DNA of 64,000 nucleotides from Atopobiaceae bacterium (GCA_017510785.1 JAFWMH010000037.1:1-64000), one strand, 5' to 3'. Positions 9,201 to 18,367 are shown, counted from the stretch's first letter. Numbers and translations are program-made. Notes: a model not told the origin generated them from the letters alone.

Positions 9201-12200
9201 AGACGGGTATCACGTCGGACCTTTTGTTTGCGTATCAGGGCAACACCGACCTCGGTGACGAGCTGTGCGGCTCGGCGCTCGTGAGCGAGCCTTTCGAGTT
9301 GGACGAGACGGGCGGCGCCTTTACGGCTCAGCTCTGGCCAGAGGACGGGGAGCTTGCGCTGCATGTGAGCTTCCAGGCCGCTCGCTACACGCCGGGTTTC
9401 GCCGAGACGTTCGGGCGCACGTACGCTACCATCCTGCGCGGGTTGGTTGGGGTTGCGGGCCGGGACGACACCGGGCTGGCCGACGCTGCCGCGAGCCAGG
9501 ACGACGCTGGCCAGGACGGCGCTGGACGGGACGGCGCTGGACGGGACGAAGGCGCGGCTCAGCCGAGTGCCGCAACCCAAGGCCCTGCTGCGCGCGTCGT
9601 GGATATCCCGCTCGTGGACGATGCGACCCTTGCCATTTTGGATTCCTTCAACCAAACCGACGTTCCCTACAACACCGAGGCCACGGTGCTCTCCCTCTTC
9701 GAGGAGGCCGCTGCGACGCATCCCGAGAACGCTGCAGTAGTCTACCAAGACGCGCAGCTCACCTATGCAGAGCTCGACGCGGCCTCCGACGAGCTGGCAG
9801 CGCGCATCGCTGCGACCGGCGCTGGGTTGGACGACGTCGTGTCCATCCTCATTCCGCGCGGGCTCTGGATGACCGTTGCCCCACTCGCTGCGATGAAGGC
9901 CGGCTGTGCCTATCAGCCGCTCGACCCGACGTATCCGCCAGAGCGCTTGAGCTTCATGGTGAAGGACGCCAGCACCGCCGTGCTCGTAACAACGCCCACC
10001 CTTCGCGAACGCGTGCAGGGCTACGACGGCTCTGTCGTGTTGCTTGACGGTGACCCGGCGACACTCTTGGCCGGTGGCTCGGTGCGCACGGGCGACGGTA
10101 CCGCCGCGTGCACGGCCGACGTTGCCGCCATGAGCGTGGCCGGCGGCCCCGCCGCAACGCGCGAGCTTGTATCTGCGCTGCCCAAGCCCACGGCCGACTC
10201 GTGCATGATTCTTCTCTACACCTCCGGCTCCACCGGCGTGCCCAAGGGCGTTCAACTTACGCACGGTAACCTCGTGTGCTTTATTGCATGGTATCATCGC
10301 CTCTTCCAGCTTGGCGCCGAGGATCGCGTGGGTGCCTACGCGTCCTTCGGCTTCGACGCGAACATGATGGACATGTACTCCGCGCTCACGGCGGGTGCTG
10401 CCGTCGTCATCGTTCCCGAGGAGCTGCGGCTCGAGATTTTGGGCATGGCCAACTACCTCGACGCCCGCGGGGTAACGCACCTCTTTCTTACCACGCAGGT
10501 GGGACGACAATTCGTTTTGTACACCCGTCCGACTCGCCTGCGCTATCTCCTCGTGGGTGGCGAAAAGCTCGTTACGGTGGATCCGCCCGAGGGTTACGGA
10601 CTCTACAACATATATGGACCCACCGAGGCGACTGTGTGCATTACGACGTATCATGTAACATCGCGCGAGGAGAACATCGCCGTTGGCCCCGCTCTCGATA
10701 ACGTGCGCCTCTACGTAATGGACGCCCATGGCCGGCGCGTGCCGCCCGGCGCCTGCGGCAACCTGCTTGCGGCGGGCCCGCATGTGGGCATTGGATACCT
10801 TAATCGAGCAGACAAAACCGCAGAGGTGTTTGTTCGCAACCCGTTCTTCGAAGAAGGCGGGGAGGACGATGGTGAGCTGCGCCTGGGAATGGGTGGTCGT
10901 GGTCTCAACGATCTCGTGGACTCTCGGGAAGGCACGCCCACGCCGCACTTGGAGCGGGCGTATTACACGGGCGACGTGGTGCGTTACCGCGCGGACGGCG
11001 CACTCGAGTTCGTGGGCCGCGCCGACGGCCAGGTGAAGATCCGCGGCTTCCGCATCGAGCTCGCCGAGGTGGAGGGCGTCGTGCGGGAGTTCGGCGGCAT
11101 AACCGACGCCACGGTGGCAGCCTTCGAAAAACCCTCCGGCGGCAAGTACGTCGCGGCCTACGTCGTCTCCGACGAGACCGTAGACCAGGCCGAGCTCGCC
11201 GCGTTTATCCGCGAGCGCAAGCCGCCCTACATGGTGCCCGAGGTCATCATGCAAATTGACGCCATCCCACTCAACCAAAACGGCAAGGTTAACCGCCGCG
11301 CACTGCCCGAGCCCGTGCATGCCGAGCGCGAGCACGTTGGGCCGGCAACCGAGGCACAGCGCCGCATCTTCGCGTGCGCAGCAGAGGCCCTCGGCCACGA
11401 GGACTTCGGCGCAAACACCGACCTTTACGAAGCCGGGCTCACCTCCATTAGTTCCATCCAACTCAACGCGCTTATCTCCCGCGAGTTCGGTGTGGACCTG
11501 CGCACGTCCGACCTGCGCGCCAATCCTACGGTGATTGCGCTCGAAAGCTTCCTGCAAAGCCACGCCGACGTTGCCGAGGAGGCCTATGAGTCCATCGTTA
11601 TGCGCAATCCCACGGCCGCCTGCCCGCTTACCGCCAGCCAGCAGGGCGTTTTTGTGGACTGCGTGGCGAATCCCGGCAGCACGATGTACAACATTCCCTA
11701 CTTGCTGCGCATCGGCTCCGGCGTCGACCTCAAGCGGCTTGCCCAGGCGGTTAGCGTGGCGGTCGCAGCGCATCCGTGCCTGGACGTGCGACTCGCGCTC
11801 GACGACGACGGCGAGGTGCGCCAACGCCTTGCGAACGATGCCGAGCCGTTTGTGCCGCCGATTGTTGAGGGGTTGAACACTCCGACGCTCGTTCGTCCGT
11901 TCGACCTTTTGGGCGCGCGCCTTTTCCGCGTGGAGATTCATCGCACCGCCGACGGAACGTACCTCTTCATCGATGCCCACCACATCGTGGCCGACGGCAC
12001 CTCGCTCGCCGTGCTCTTAGACGACATAAACCATGCCTATGCGGGCGAGGCCATCGAGCCGGAAGCCTATAGCATGCTGGACGTCGCCTTAGCAGAGAAT
12101 GACCTGCGAAAGAGCGAGGCTTACACGGAGGCCGAGGCGTTCTACCGCGAAACGTATGCCGACTGCCAGCCCACGTCCGACCTTGCGCACGATCACGAGT

Positions 12201-15200
12201 TGTCGCCCGCCCGCTGTGCCTCGTTGCTCCGCACGAGTGCGGACGTCTCGCCTGCTGCGCTCGAGGCTCGCTGCAAGGAGCTTGGCGTGACGCCCAACGC
12301 GTTCTTCGTGGGTGCGTTCGGCGCCGTGCTCGCGCGGTATCGTTTCCAGCGCGAGGCTACCTTCGTCACGATTTATCATGGTCGCAATGAGGCGAAGCTT
12401 GCGCGTTCGGTGGGCATGTTCGTAAAAACGCTGCCCGTGCGCGTGGATACGTCGCTTGCCGCGGCAGACTATTTTGCTGCTGTGCGCGACCTCTTGATGG
12501 GCAACATGGACCACGACATCTTCCCGTTTGCCGAAGTCAACCGCATGTGTGGCATCGATCCCACCACGCTTTTGGCGTATCAGGGGTCGAACTTTAACGT
12601 GCGGGAAATCTGCGGCGAGCCTGCCGAGCACATGCTGTTGGAACTCGATGTGGCCAAGGAGCCGCTGAGCATGTCTGTTGCGGTGGACGGCGATGCGCAC
12701 GTTTACGACCTGCAGTATCGTGCCGACCTCTACGACGAAACGACGGCCGGCTGGTTCCTCGATAACCTCGAACTCGCGCTCAACCAACTTATTGAGGGAC
12801 GCGATCCCGCCGACCTCCAGTTGCTCTTCGACGAGGCGCCGTGCATGGTGGACGTGCCTGCGCACGCAGATAAAACCTTCGTGGACCTCTTTGCCGAGTC
12901 GGTCGCGGCCTATCCGGCAAACGTTGCCGTGCGCGATAGCGAAAGCTCGCTCACCTACGCCGAGCTCGACGCGGCCTCCGCTGCAGTGGCGGCGCGTCTG
13001 CGCCAAACGGGCTTTGGGCCAGAGCAGTATGCCTGCGTGCTGGCCGGTCGCACGAAGGAGTTCGTGGTGGGCGTTATCGGCGTCATGCGTGCCGGCGGTG
13101 CGTACGTGCCCATGGACCCGGACTATCCCACCGACCGCTTGGAGTACATGCTGGAAAACAGCGGCGCGCGGCATCTTTTGCTCATGCCCGAGTATGCCGA
13201 CCTCGTGAGCAGCTTCGATGGCGTTCGCGTGGACCTTTCCAACGTCGCGGGTTTGTGCGCTGCGTCCTCCATTTCTTCGGGCGCGGGTGAGCGAGCGGGC
13301 TCGATCGGGCGAGCAGCCGCGGGGACGGGTTTGTCTGCTGCGCCTGCCACTTCTTCGGGCGCGGGCGCCGACGCCGACGCTGCCGGGCGAACGGACGTGA
13401 CCGCGGACGCGAACTTGTCTCCTGCGCCTACGGCGGCAGAGCTCGAGTCCTGGCGTCCGAGTCCGCGCAACGTGGCCTACATGATTTACACCTCCGGCTC
13501 CACCGGCAAGCCCAAGGGCGTGATGCTTGAGCATCGAAACCTCATGAACCTCATCGAGCACCTTCAGGGTTTCCAAAAGCCCACGCTGGGCGACCTGTAC
13601 GGCGAGTTCTCCAGCTTCTGCTTCGACGCCTCGGTGCACGACCTCTTCGTGCCCTTTACCGTGGGTGCTGGTCTCTACATCATTCCTGCTGAGGTACGTC
13701 AGGACGCCGTCGCGGTGTGTCAAACTTTCCGGCGCGAGCCCATCACGATTGCAACTATGCCGACTCAGATGGGCGAGCTCGTGGTGGACCAGCTTGAGGG
13801 CGATTGTGCCCTGCGCATGATCTTCCTCGGCGGAGAGAAGTTCAAGCGGTTCTACGATCGTCCCTACGTGGTCGTGAACGGCTATGGTCCCACCGAGAAC
13901 ACCGTGGAGTCTACCACCTTTGTGGTGGATAAGCCGCAGGAGAACATTCCCATTGGCCGTTCCATCCTCAACGTGCGTAGCTATGTGGTGGACGAGCAGA
14001 TGCGGCGCGTGCCCGTGGGGGTGCCCGGCGAACTCGTGCATGCGGGTAGGTCGGTTGCGCGCGGGTATCATAAACTGCCCGAGAAGACTGCGGCGGCTTT
14101 CGTAGAGAACCCCTTTGCCACGTGCGAGGACGAGCGCGTGATGTATCGTACGGGCGATCAGGTGCGCATGCGGGGCGACGGCAACATGCTCTATATTGGG
14201 CGCATCGACAACCAGGTGAAGATTCGCGGATACCGCGTGGAGCTTGGCGAGATTGAGGGCGCCATGCTTTCGTACGATGGTGTGGACGAGGTTGCCGTTA
14301 TTGCCTCGGACCTCAACGGCACCACTCACATCGTGGGCTATTGGACGGGCGTGGACGTTGGCGAGGACGTGTGGCACGAGTTCCTCGCACCGCTGATACC
14401 CGACTACATGATGCCGAGCTTCTTTGTGCACTTGGATGCCATGCCCGTTACTTCTGGTGGAAAGATCGACCGCCGTGCATTGCCGGCGCCTGGGCAAAGT
14501 GTTGTGGAAGCGGGTGGCTACGTCGCGCCGACCACCGACCTCGAGCGGCAGCTGTGCGAGATGTTCCAGAAGGCTTTGGGTCGTGAACGCGTGGGCTTGG
14601 ATGACGATTTCTTTGAGCTGGGTGGTACGTCGCTGAGCGCGAGCAAGGTGGCGGTGATGTGCTTCAATGCGCAGCTGCCCATCGTGTATGCCGACATCTT
14701 CGAGCATCGCTGCGTGCGCGGGCTGGCGACCATGGTGCAGGGTGATGCACCGGATGCAGATGCGGCCGGTGAGTCCGTCGCAGCGTTTGGGAATGCGGCT
14801 GAACGGGTGTCAACAAACGACCAACGTTCGGCTGCGGCGCAACCCGCGTCCACGGCGCAAAGCGCACCCGCAATGCAGCCCGGTTCTACGGCGCGGTCTG
14901 GTTCCGCAACGCAGGATGGTTCCACGGCACAGGCCGTGCCATCAGCGCAGTCCGCTTCCGCGGAACAGGCCACTGCTACAGCGCAAGACTCTCCCGCAAC
15001 ATGGGGCAGCGACCGAATGATTTTGTCTGCTACAACAACTGGTGCCGGGCACGACCTCACTGCGGCGCCAGACGCTTACGACTACTCAAGCATCAATCGG
15101 CTGCTCGCGGAAAACGTCTCGGAAAACGTGGACTACGTGGCGGACGAGGGCCTCGGCGACGTGCTCCTTACGGGCGCCACGGGCTTTTTGGGTATTCACG

Positions 15201-16258
15201 TGCTGCGCGATTTTTTGGAGACTCACGAGGGTCGCATTTGGTGCGTCGTGCGCAAGGGGAGGTTCCAAAGCGCGGAAAGCCGACTCGCGCACCTGCTTAT
15301 GTATTACTTCGCGAAGCCGTATACCGAGCTCTTTGGCGAGCGTATTCTGTGCGTTGAGGCAGATATCGCCAATCCCGCAGATGTTGCGTCGCTCGACCGA
15401 ATCCCCTTCCGCACGCTGGTGAACTGCGCCGCTTGCGTAAAACACTTTGCCGCTGGCGATGAACTCGATCGCGCCAACGTTGCGGGCGTGAGTAACTTGG
15501 TGGACCTCTGCGCGCGTGGTCGCAGACGCTTGGTGCACATATCGACCATATCTACGGCGGGGGAGAGCTTCAAGGGTAAACCCGATCCCTCCCATCGTTT
15601 GACCGAGGCCGAGCTGTACTTTGGACAGCGCATCAGCAACGCGTACGTGCGCAGCAAGTTCCTCTCGGAGCGTTGCGTGTTGCAGGCCGTGGCGGATGGG
15701 CGCATCGAGGGCAAGATTATTCGCGTGGGCAACCTCATGAGTCGTGCGTCGGACGGGGAGTTCCAAATCAACAGTATTACCAACGGCTTCTTGCGTTTGC
15801 TGCGCGGTTACGTCATTGTGGGCGGTTATCCCGTGAGTCAGATGGATGTGGAGAATGAGTATTCTCCTATAGACTCCGTGGCGTCTGCCGTGTTGAGGCT
15901 GGGTAGGGCTTCGTCACGTTTTTCGGTTTTCCATGCGTGCAACAATCACAAGGTGCAGATGGGCGACGGAATATTCGCGCTGCGCGAACTCGGCTTCGGC
16001 ATTCGCGTTGTGGGCGATGACTACTTTGCCAAGATGCTTGCGGACTATAGCGCCAAGCACGAGGGCTCGGATGCGGTAAGCGGGCTCATCGCATACGCCA
16101 CGCATAATGGACAGAACGCCTCCTACCTAGGCTACGACAACACCTTTACCACTAAGGCCCTGTATCGTTTGGGCTGGAAGTGGCCCATTACGGATGATGC
16201 CTACCTCAAAGGCACCATAGAGAAGTTGGACGAGCTCGGCTTCTTTGAGGACGACTAG
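6269..16258 (+). CDS. Three-module nonribosomal peptide synthetase with terminal reductase (A-T-C-A-T-C-A-T-R)
   Basis: A 3329-residue assembly line. GTG start chosen for AAAGGAGG five bases upstream; an in-frame TTG at 6209 is less likely. Domains: A1 (1-570, YTSGSTGQPKG at 174, closing NGKIDRMAL), T1 (LGGDS, Ser610), C1 (HHIVFDG at 787), A2 (about 1120-1690, YTSGSTGVPKG at 1317, YGPTEATV), T2 (AGLTS, Ser1726), C2 (HHIVADG at 1904), A3 (about 2195-2740, YTSGSTGKPKG at 2407, YGPTENTV), T3 (LGGTS, Ser2788) and a thioester-reductase domain (GATGFLG at 2969, catalytic-type YVRSK). The R domain should release the chain by NAD(P)H reduction as an aldehyde or alcohol. A1 has no upstream C domain, so it loads the starter. 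Its core-4 motif reads FVAMVVD where amino-acid A domains have FDAxxxx, so the amine-binding Asp is Val; a non-amino-acid starter is likely. Hand-aligned codes are DAMFLGIVC(K) for A2 (Leu-like) and DAHTFGGVE(K) for A3 (partly Glu-like). Four low-complexity inserts sit between or inside domains. No MbtH, PPTase or exporter is adjacent. Confidence 0.93.
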   Translation: MQNVVAQLQANARKYANKPALVFHEQTLTYAQLNDHSERIATALLARGARAEKVYPILMERSPAYVAALMGVMRAGAAAAPLSTTYPRERVDLITRDCGADFVVDEAFVREAFAAAPASYVSSASRGEDASQVDLTPCGGVAAVAPHEHVEPGDGPSPGDGLACPPNSAALVIYTSGSTGQPKGIIHEHAELAAAIERTMGGGGTYPRAESDVHLSITPFSFVAMVVDLLTPLCAGNTVHILSEEERREPARIVEYIGGHGITTMFASPQLLRQLPKLPACLRMVDVGGERLSNVAPGDVAIRNAYSMSEIAGTVFARVLDRAYENTPLGEPLPGITAYLLDEDGNSVPEGEEGELYLAGPMARGYLNMPELTARTFLSNPFVAEDGQPRLLRTGDMFVHDAELGYVYVNRRDWMVKINGQRVELGEVEARIASHPQVGAAACRSFTDKSGQTYLAAYYSPQPTPSATPAQLAGPARPAPSVDSATPAQPAGPASAAQPTDPKQPAPPACPATDVEAEPVDDAQLRDYLASSLPSYMIPRFFVRLDELPLNANGKIDRMALPEPNADAWRTVYAAASNDRERLVCAAFEQALELDRIGMDDDFLALGGDSIRVMRLVSLLGEKGLEVEARQVLANRTPRALCAALDEAANTVAGDLPRLEDYPLSQTQLGIYVECAARPDELLYHIAGSLRLDAAVDPTRLADALRAAVDAHPQLKGRLFLSDEGIPRMRRNDDEPAAVELVELADDAALSKFRASFIVPFDLDGGALYRLAVARTSDATRLLYDFHHIVFDGTSLGILLRDASAAYAGDKPELEQWSGYEVAQEEAMRRQGPSYGQARDFYQKNFGGLEVESLPIPDALDAPGEGQSEVVVPCGLGAEELEVYAGQCNTTANVVAMAAFALAVGAYANADEALFTTVYNGRGDGRMARTVSMLVKTLPVYVAWTKETAPEQLFAALQGQLLASMAHDVYSFAEVSAETGITSDLLFAYQGNTDLGDELCGSALVSEPFELDETGGAFTAQLWPEDGELALHVSFQAARYTPGFAETFGRTYATILRGLVGVAGRDDTGLADAAASQDDAGQDGAGRDGAGRDEGAAQPSAATQGPAARVVDIPLVDDATLAILDSFNQTDVPYNTEATVLSLFEEAAATHPENAAVVYQDAQLTYAELDAASDELAARIAATGAGLDDVVSILIPRGLWMTVAPLAAMKAGCAYQPLDPTYPPERLSFMVKDASTAVLVTTPTLRERVQGYDGSVVLLDGDPATLLAGGSVRTGDGTAACTADVAAMSVAGGPAATRELVSALPKPTADSCMILLYTSGSTGVPKGVQLTHGNLVCFIAWYHRLFQLGAEDRVGAYASFGFDANMMDMYSALTAGAAVVIVPEELRLEILGMANYLDARGVTHLFLTTQVGRQFVLYTRPTRLRYLLVGGEKLVTVDPPEGYGLYNIYGPTEATVCITTYHVTSREENIAVGPALDNVRLYVMDAHGRRVPPGACGNLLAAGPHVGIGYLNRADKTAEVFVRNPFFEEGGEDDGELRLGMGGRGLNDLVDSREGTPTPHLERAYYTGDVVRYRADGALEFVGRADGQVKIRGFRIELAEVEGVVREFGGITDATVAAFEKPSGGKYVAAYVVSDETVDQAELAAFIRERKPPYMVPEVIMQIDAIPLNQNGKVNRRALPEPVHAEREHVGPATEAQRRIFACAAEALGHEDFGANTDLYEAGLTSISSIQLNALISREFGVDLRTSDLRANPTVIALESFLQSHADVAEEAYESIVMRNPTAACPLTASQQGVFVDCVANPGSTMYNIPYLLRIGSGVDLKRLAQAVSVAVAAHPCLDVRLALDDDGEVRQRLANDAEPFVPPIVEGLNTPTLVRPFDLLGARLFRVEIHRTADGTYLFIDAHHIVADGTSLAVLLDDINHAYAGEAIEPEAYSMLDVALAENDLRKSEAYTEAEAFYRETYADCQPTSDLAHDHELSPARCASLLRTSADVSPAALEARCKELGVTPNAFFVGAFGAVLARYRFQREATFVTIYHGRNEAKLARSVGMFVKTLPVRVDTSLAAADYFAAVRDLLMGNMDHDIFPFAEVNRMCGIDPTTLLAYQGSNFNVREICGEPAEHMLLELDVAKEPLSMSVAVDGDAHVYDLQYRADLYDETTAGWFLDNLELALNQLIEGRDPADLQLLFDEAPCMVDVPAHADKTFVDLFAESVAAYPANVAVRDSESSLTYAELDAASAAVAARLRQTGFGPEQYACVLAGRTKEFVVGVIGVMRAGGAYVPMDPDYPTDRLEYMLENSGARHLLLMPEYADLVSSFDGVRVDLSNVAGLCAASSISSGAGERAGSIGRAAAGTGLSAAPATSSGAGADADAAGRTDVTADANLSPAPTAAELESWRPSPRNVAYMIYTSGSTGKPKGVMLEHRNLMNLIEHLQGFQKPTLGDLYGEFSSFCFDASVHDLFVPFTVGAGLYIIPAEVRQDAVAVCQTFRREPITIATMPTQMGELVVDQLEGDCALRMIFLGGEKFKRFYDRPYVVVNGYGPTENTVESTTFVVDKPQENIPIGRSILNVRSYVVDEQMRRVPVGVPGELVHAGRSVARGYHKLPEKTAAAFVENPFATCEDERVMYRTGDQVRMRGDGNMLYIGRIDNQVKIRGYRVELGEIEGAMLSYDGVDEVAVIASDLNGTTHIVGYWTGVDVGEDVWHEFLAPLIPDYMMPSFFVHLDAMPVTSGGKIDRRALPAPGQSVVEAGGYVAPTTDLERQLCEMFQKALGRERVGLDDDFFELGGTSLSASKVAVMCFNAQLPIVYADIFEHRCVRGLATMVQGDAPDADAAGESVAAFGNAAERVSTNDQRSAAAQPASTAQSAPAMQPGSTARSGSATQDGSTAQAVPSAQSASAEQATATAQDSPATWGSDRMILSATTTGAGHDLTAAPDAYDYSSINRLLAENVSENVDYVADEGLGDVLLTGATGFLGIHVLRDFLETHEGRIWCVVRKGRFQSAESRLAHLLMYYFAKPYTELFGERILCVEADIANPADVASLDRIPFRTLVNCAACVKHFAAGDELDRANVAGVSNLVDLCARGRRRLVHISTISTAGESFKGKPDPSHRLTEAELYFGQRISNAYVRSKFLSERCVLQAVADGRIEGKIIRVGNLMSRASDGEFQINSITNGFLRLLRGYVIVGGYPVSQMDVENEYSPIDSVASAVLRLGRASSRFSVFHACNNHKVQMGDGIFALRELGFGIRVVGDDYFAKMLADYSAKHEGSDAVSGLIAYATHNGQNASYLGYDNTFTTKALYRLGWKWPITDDAYLKGTIEKLDELGFFEDD

Positions 16259-16328
16259 CTCGGGTGACGCGCCCAGCGCGCGGGTGCCGTGCGGCCTGTA
16301 CGTGCGGCTGGCTGCGTGCGGGGCTAGC

Positions 16329-16440
16329 GCGAGCCCCGGACCCACGCGCCGAAGGCATGGCTCCGCGCGCCGAAGGACACGGCGACGCGAGCCCCGGACC
16401 CGCGCGCCGAAGGACACGGCGACGCGAGCCCGGCCCTACG
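16329..16440. repeat. 37-bp GC-rich tandem repeat between convergent genes
   Basis: The unit starting GCGAGCCCCGGACC recurs at 16329, 16387 and 16424; 16387-16423 is a complete 37-bp unit, and the block GCGCGCCGAAGGACACGGCG is repeated at 16365 and 16402. It lies in the 177-bp gap between the NRPS stop and the convergent oxidoreductase stop. Confidence 0.8.
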
Positions 16441-17590
16441 CGCCAAAGAGTTCGGCGGTGCGCGTCATGCGCTGGATGACCTTCACGCCAAAGGGACAGC
16501 GCGACTCGCAGCCTCCGCAGGCAACGCATTCGTCCGCATGATGCTCAAGCGCAAGATAATGGTCGCGCACGAGGGCTGGTACGGGATTGCCTTTGTCTAC
16601 TTGGGCCTGCGCAAGGTCGCTGAACTTGTTGACCTGCGCCACACTTATGCCTACCGGACAAGGTGCGCAATGGCCGCAATACGTGCACAGCCCGCTCACA
16701 GGATTGCGTGGTGCCGAAGCCAGCACGCTCGCGTAGTCGCGCTCGTCCTCGGTGGCGTCTTCGTAGCCCACACAATCTTCCAGCTCGCTCACGCTTCCGT
16801 AACCCACCAGCACACTGGCGACTGCCGGACGCGTAAGCGCGTAATGGATACACTGCGTCGTGGTGAACGGCACGCCGAACGGGCTTCTCTCGGGATTGAG
16901 CAAATTGCCACCGGCGAAAGCCTTCATAACGGTGAGCCCGATGTCAGCACGCTCGCAGGCGCGATAGAGTTCCATTCGTCCCTCGTCGAAGCCGTCGAGA
17001 TTGGCGTCGGGTCCACTCGCGAGCGTTTCGATGTCGAAGGACGCGGGCTGCATGTCGTAGGCGGGGTTAATAGAGAAAAGCATCATCTCGACGGCGCCCT
17101 GCTCTACGGCATATGCGCCGCACACGGCGCTGTGGGTCGACATGCCGATGTGCTTGATAACACCTTGCGCTTTGAGCGACTCGATGTAATCGCGGTATGT
17201 GCCGTCCAAACAACGCTTGAGCTCGTCCAAATCGTCGATGTAGTGCATCATGCCCAGCTCAACGTGGTCGGTGTGGAGGCGATTCAGCAGGTCGTCGAAA
17301 GCGACCTTGCACTTTTCGACATTGCGTGTGCGCACGTACTGGCCGTTTTGCCATGTGGATCCAACGTGGCCCTGCACTATCCAGTGGTCAGGGGTCTCGG
17401 CGATTGCGTCGCCTAAGCGTGTGCGGACCTCGGGGTCGCTCATCCAGCAATCGACGATATTCACGCCTAGTTCAGCCGCTCGAACGACGAGCGCGTGGGC
17501 CTCTTCGGCGCTCATGCGGTCGAGCCATTCTCCGCCAAAGCCGACTTCAGAAACCTCTAGCTCCGTTTGTCCCAAACGCCGATAGTTCAT
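16436..17590 (-). CDS. Aldo/keto reductase-like protein with two C-terminal [4Fe-4S] motifs
   Basis: A 384-residue protein: an aldo/keto reductase TIM barrel (1-290) followed by a ferredoxin-like tail with CTYCGHCAPCPVG (about 328) and CVACGGCESRCPFG (about 365). This resembles COG1453 ferredoxin-AKR proteins. The start at MNYRRLGQ is preferred because GAGAGG precedes it; an upstream in-frame ATG would add 10 residues. Two of the four classic AKR catalytic residues look altered: the usual DTAxxYG reads VDCWMSDP (Tyr missing) and the ATK strand reads VQGHV (Lys missing), while Asp and His (MMHYID) remain. It may act through its clusters as an electron-transfer enzyme rather than as a classic reductase. 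It is convergent with the NRPS and need not be related to it. Confidence 0.85.
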   Translation of the reverse strand: MNYRRLGQTELEVSEVGFGGEWLDRMSAEEAHALVVRAAELGVNIVDCWMSDPEVRTRLGDAIAETPDHWIVQGHVGSTWQNGQYVRTRNVEKCKVAFDDLLNRLHTDHVELGMMHYIDDLDELKRCLDGTYRDYIESLKAQGVIKHIGMSTHSAVCGAYAVEQGAVEMMLFSINPAYDMQPASFDIETLASGPDANLDGFDEGRMELYRACERADIGLTVMKAFAGGNLLNPERSPFGVPFTTTQCIHYALTRPAVASVLVGYGSVSELEDCVGYEDATEDERDYASVLASAPRNPVSGLCTYCGHCAPCPVGISVAQVNKFSDLAQAQVDKGNPVPALVRDHYLALEHHADECVACGGCESRCPFGVKVIQRMTRTAELFGA

Positions 17591-18016
17591 GGCACCTCTC
17601 TTTCGTTGTGTATGATGCATGCATTATAGCAGCGCCTCGGGTTGGTTTTATACCCCGTGATCGCGGCGCGCGATTGTCATTTGGCTGATTCGCTGCAATC
17701 GTTCATTCGAAAAAACACGGGTAGGAGGCCCTATGACTAGACAGCATTGCGCGGAATGCATGCCTTCGAACGGGTGGTGACGTAAGCGGTCGGGATGGCC
17801 CGAGCCAGTTGCCGCTGCGTGAGTTCTGAAGCGCCTTGGGGAGCTTAACACCGAAAAAGGCCCCCGGCGAGGTTCGTTGGCTCCCCATTGGCTATGCCCG
17901 CCAGCTCGGAGCGCGGGCTGACGCTCCGCCACAGGTCCCGTGCCCGCCAGCTCGGAGCGCGGGCTGGTGCTCCGTCCGCCCACCAGGCTGGCAGCCCGCA
18001 TCCTCCGCTCGCAGTC
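17591..18016. other. Gene-free stretch with 33-bp direct repeat
   Basis: Between the starts/stops of two minus-strand genes. It contains two near-identical 33-bp copies, at about 17894 and 17940 (core CCCGCCAGCTCGGAGCGCGG), each able to form a CGGAGCG/CGCTCCG hairpin. I see no coding potential. Confidence 0.6.
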
Positions 18017-18367
18017 CTAAATGAACTGAACGTTAACCCCTGCTGGATCCTTTACGAAGAAAAAGCGCACTGACGGCATGGGGGATATGAACTCGGTCGG
18101 AAGGTAACCGTCGTTGGCCAAAGCGGCGTGTAGCGCGTCAAGATTGTTGGCGACAAAGCCAATCGAAAGATTCGCGTTCCCCGAATCCAAGGCGTCGGTC
18201 CTTTCGATAAGCTCGATTTCGGTGTCGCCTTCCGCGTTCGCGAGGAACACCATGTTGCGCCCCGCCGTCCGCATGTCTCTTTGAATCTTTAACTCCGCAT
18301 ACTTGGTATAGAACTTGAGCTCGTCCTCGAATGCTGCCGTTTGGATGGTTACATGACAAAATCTCAT
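18017..18367 (-). CDS. VOC family (glyoxalase/bleomycin-resistance fold) protein
   Basis: A small protein of 116 residues with one complete vicinal-oxygen-chelate module. It has the opening strand MRFCHVTIQT with a metal-type His, a middle GDTEIELIER, and the closing DPAGVNVQF. In many VOC enzymes the last metal ligand is Glu; here the position reads Gln, so metal binding is uncertain. The start was moved to MRFCHV because GGAGAAAATACC sits directly upstream; the longer frame would add 11 residues without a ribosome site. Substrate unknown; it could be a binding protein or a lyase/dioxygenase subunit. Confidence 0.8.
   Translation of the reverse strand: MRFCHVTIQTAAFEDELKFYTKYAELKIQRDMRTAGRNMVFLANAEGDTEIELIERTDALDSGNANLSIGFVANNLDALHAALANDGYLPTEFISPMPSVRFFFVKDPAGVNVQFI

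Noticed and set aside
8909-11983. 1024-codon minus-strand open frame inside the NRPS gene
   Set aside because: It is antisense to clear NRPS domains, has no protein family features, is rich in Arg/His/Gly and arises from high GC codon bias.
12089-14707. 872-codon minus-strand open frame inside the NRPS gene
   Set aside because: Same reason; the plus strand carries intact C, A and T motifs throughout.
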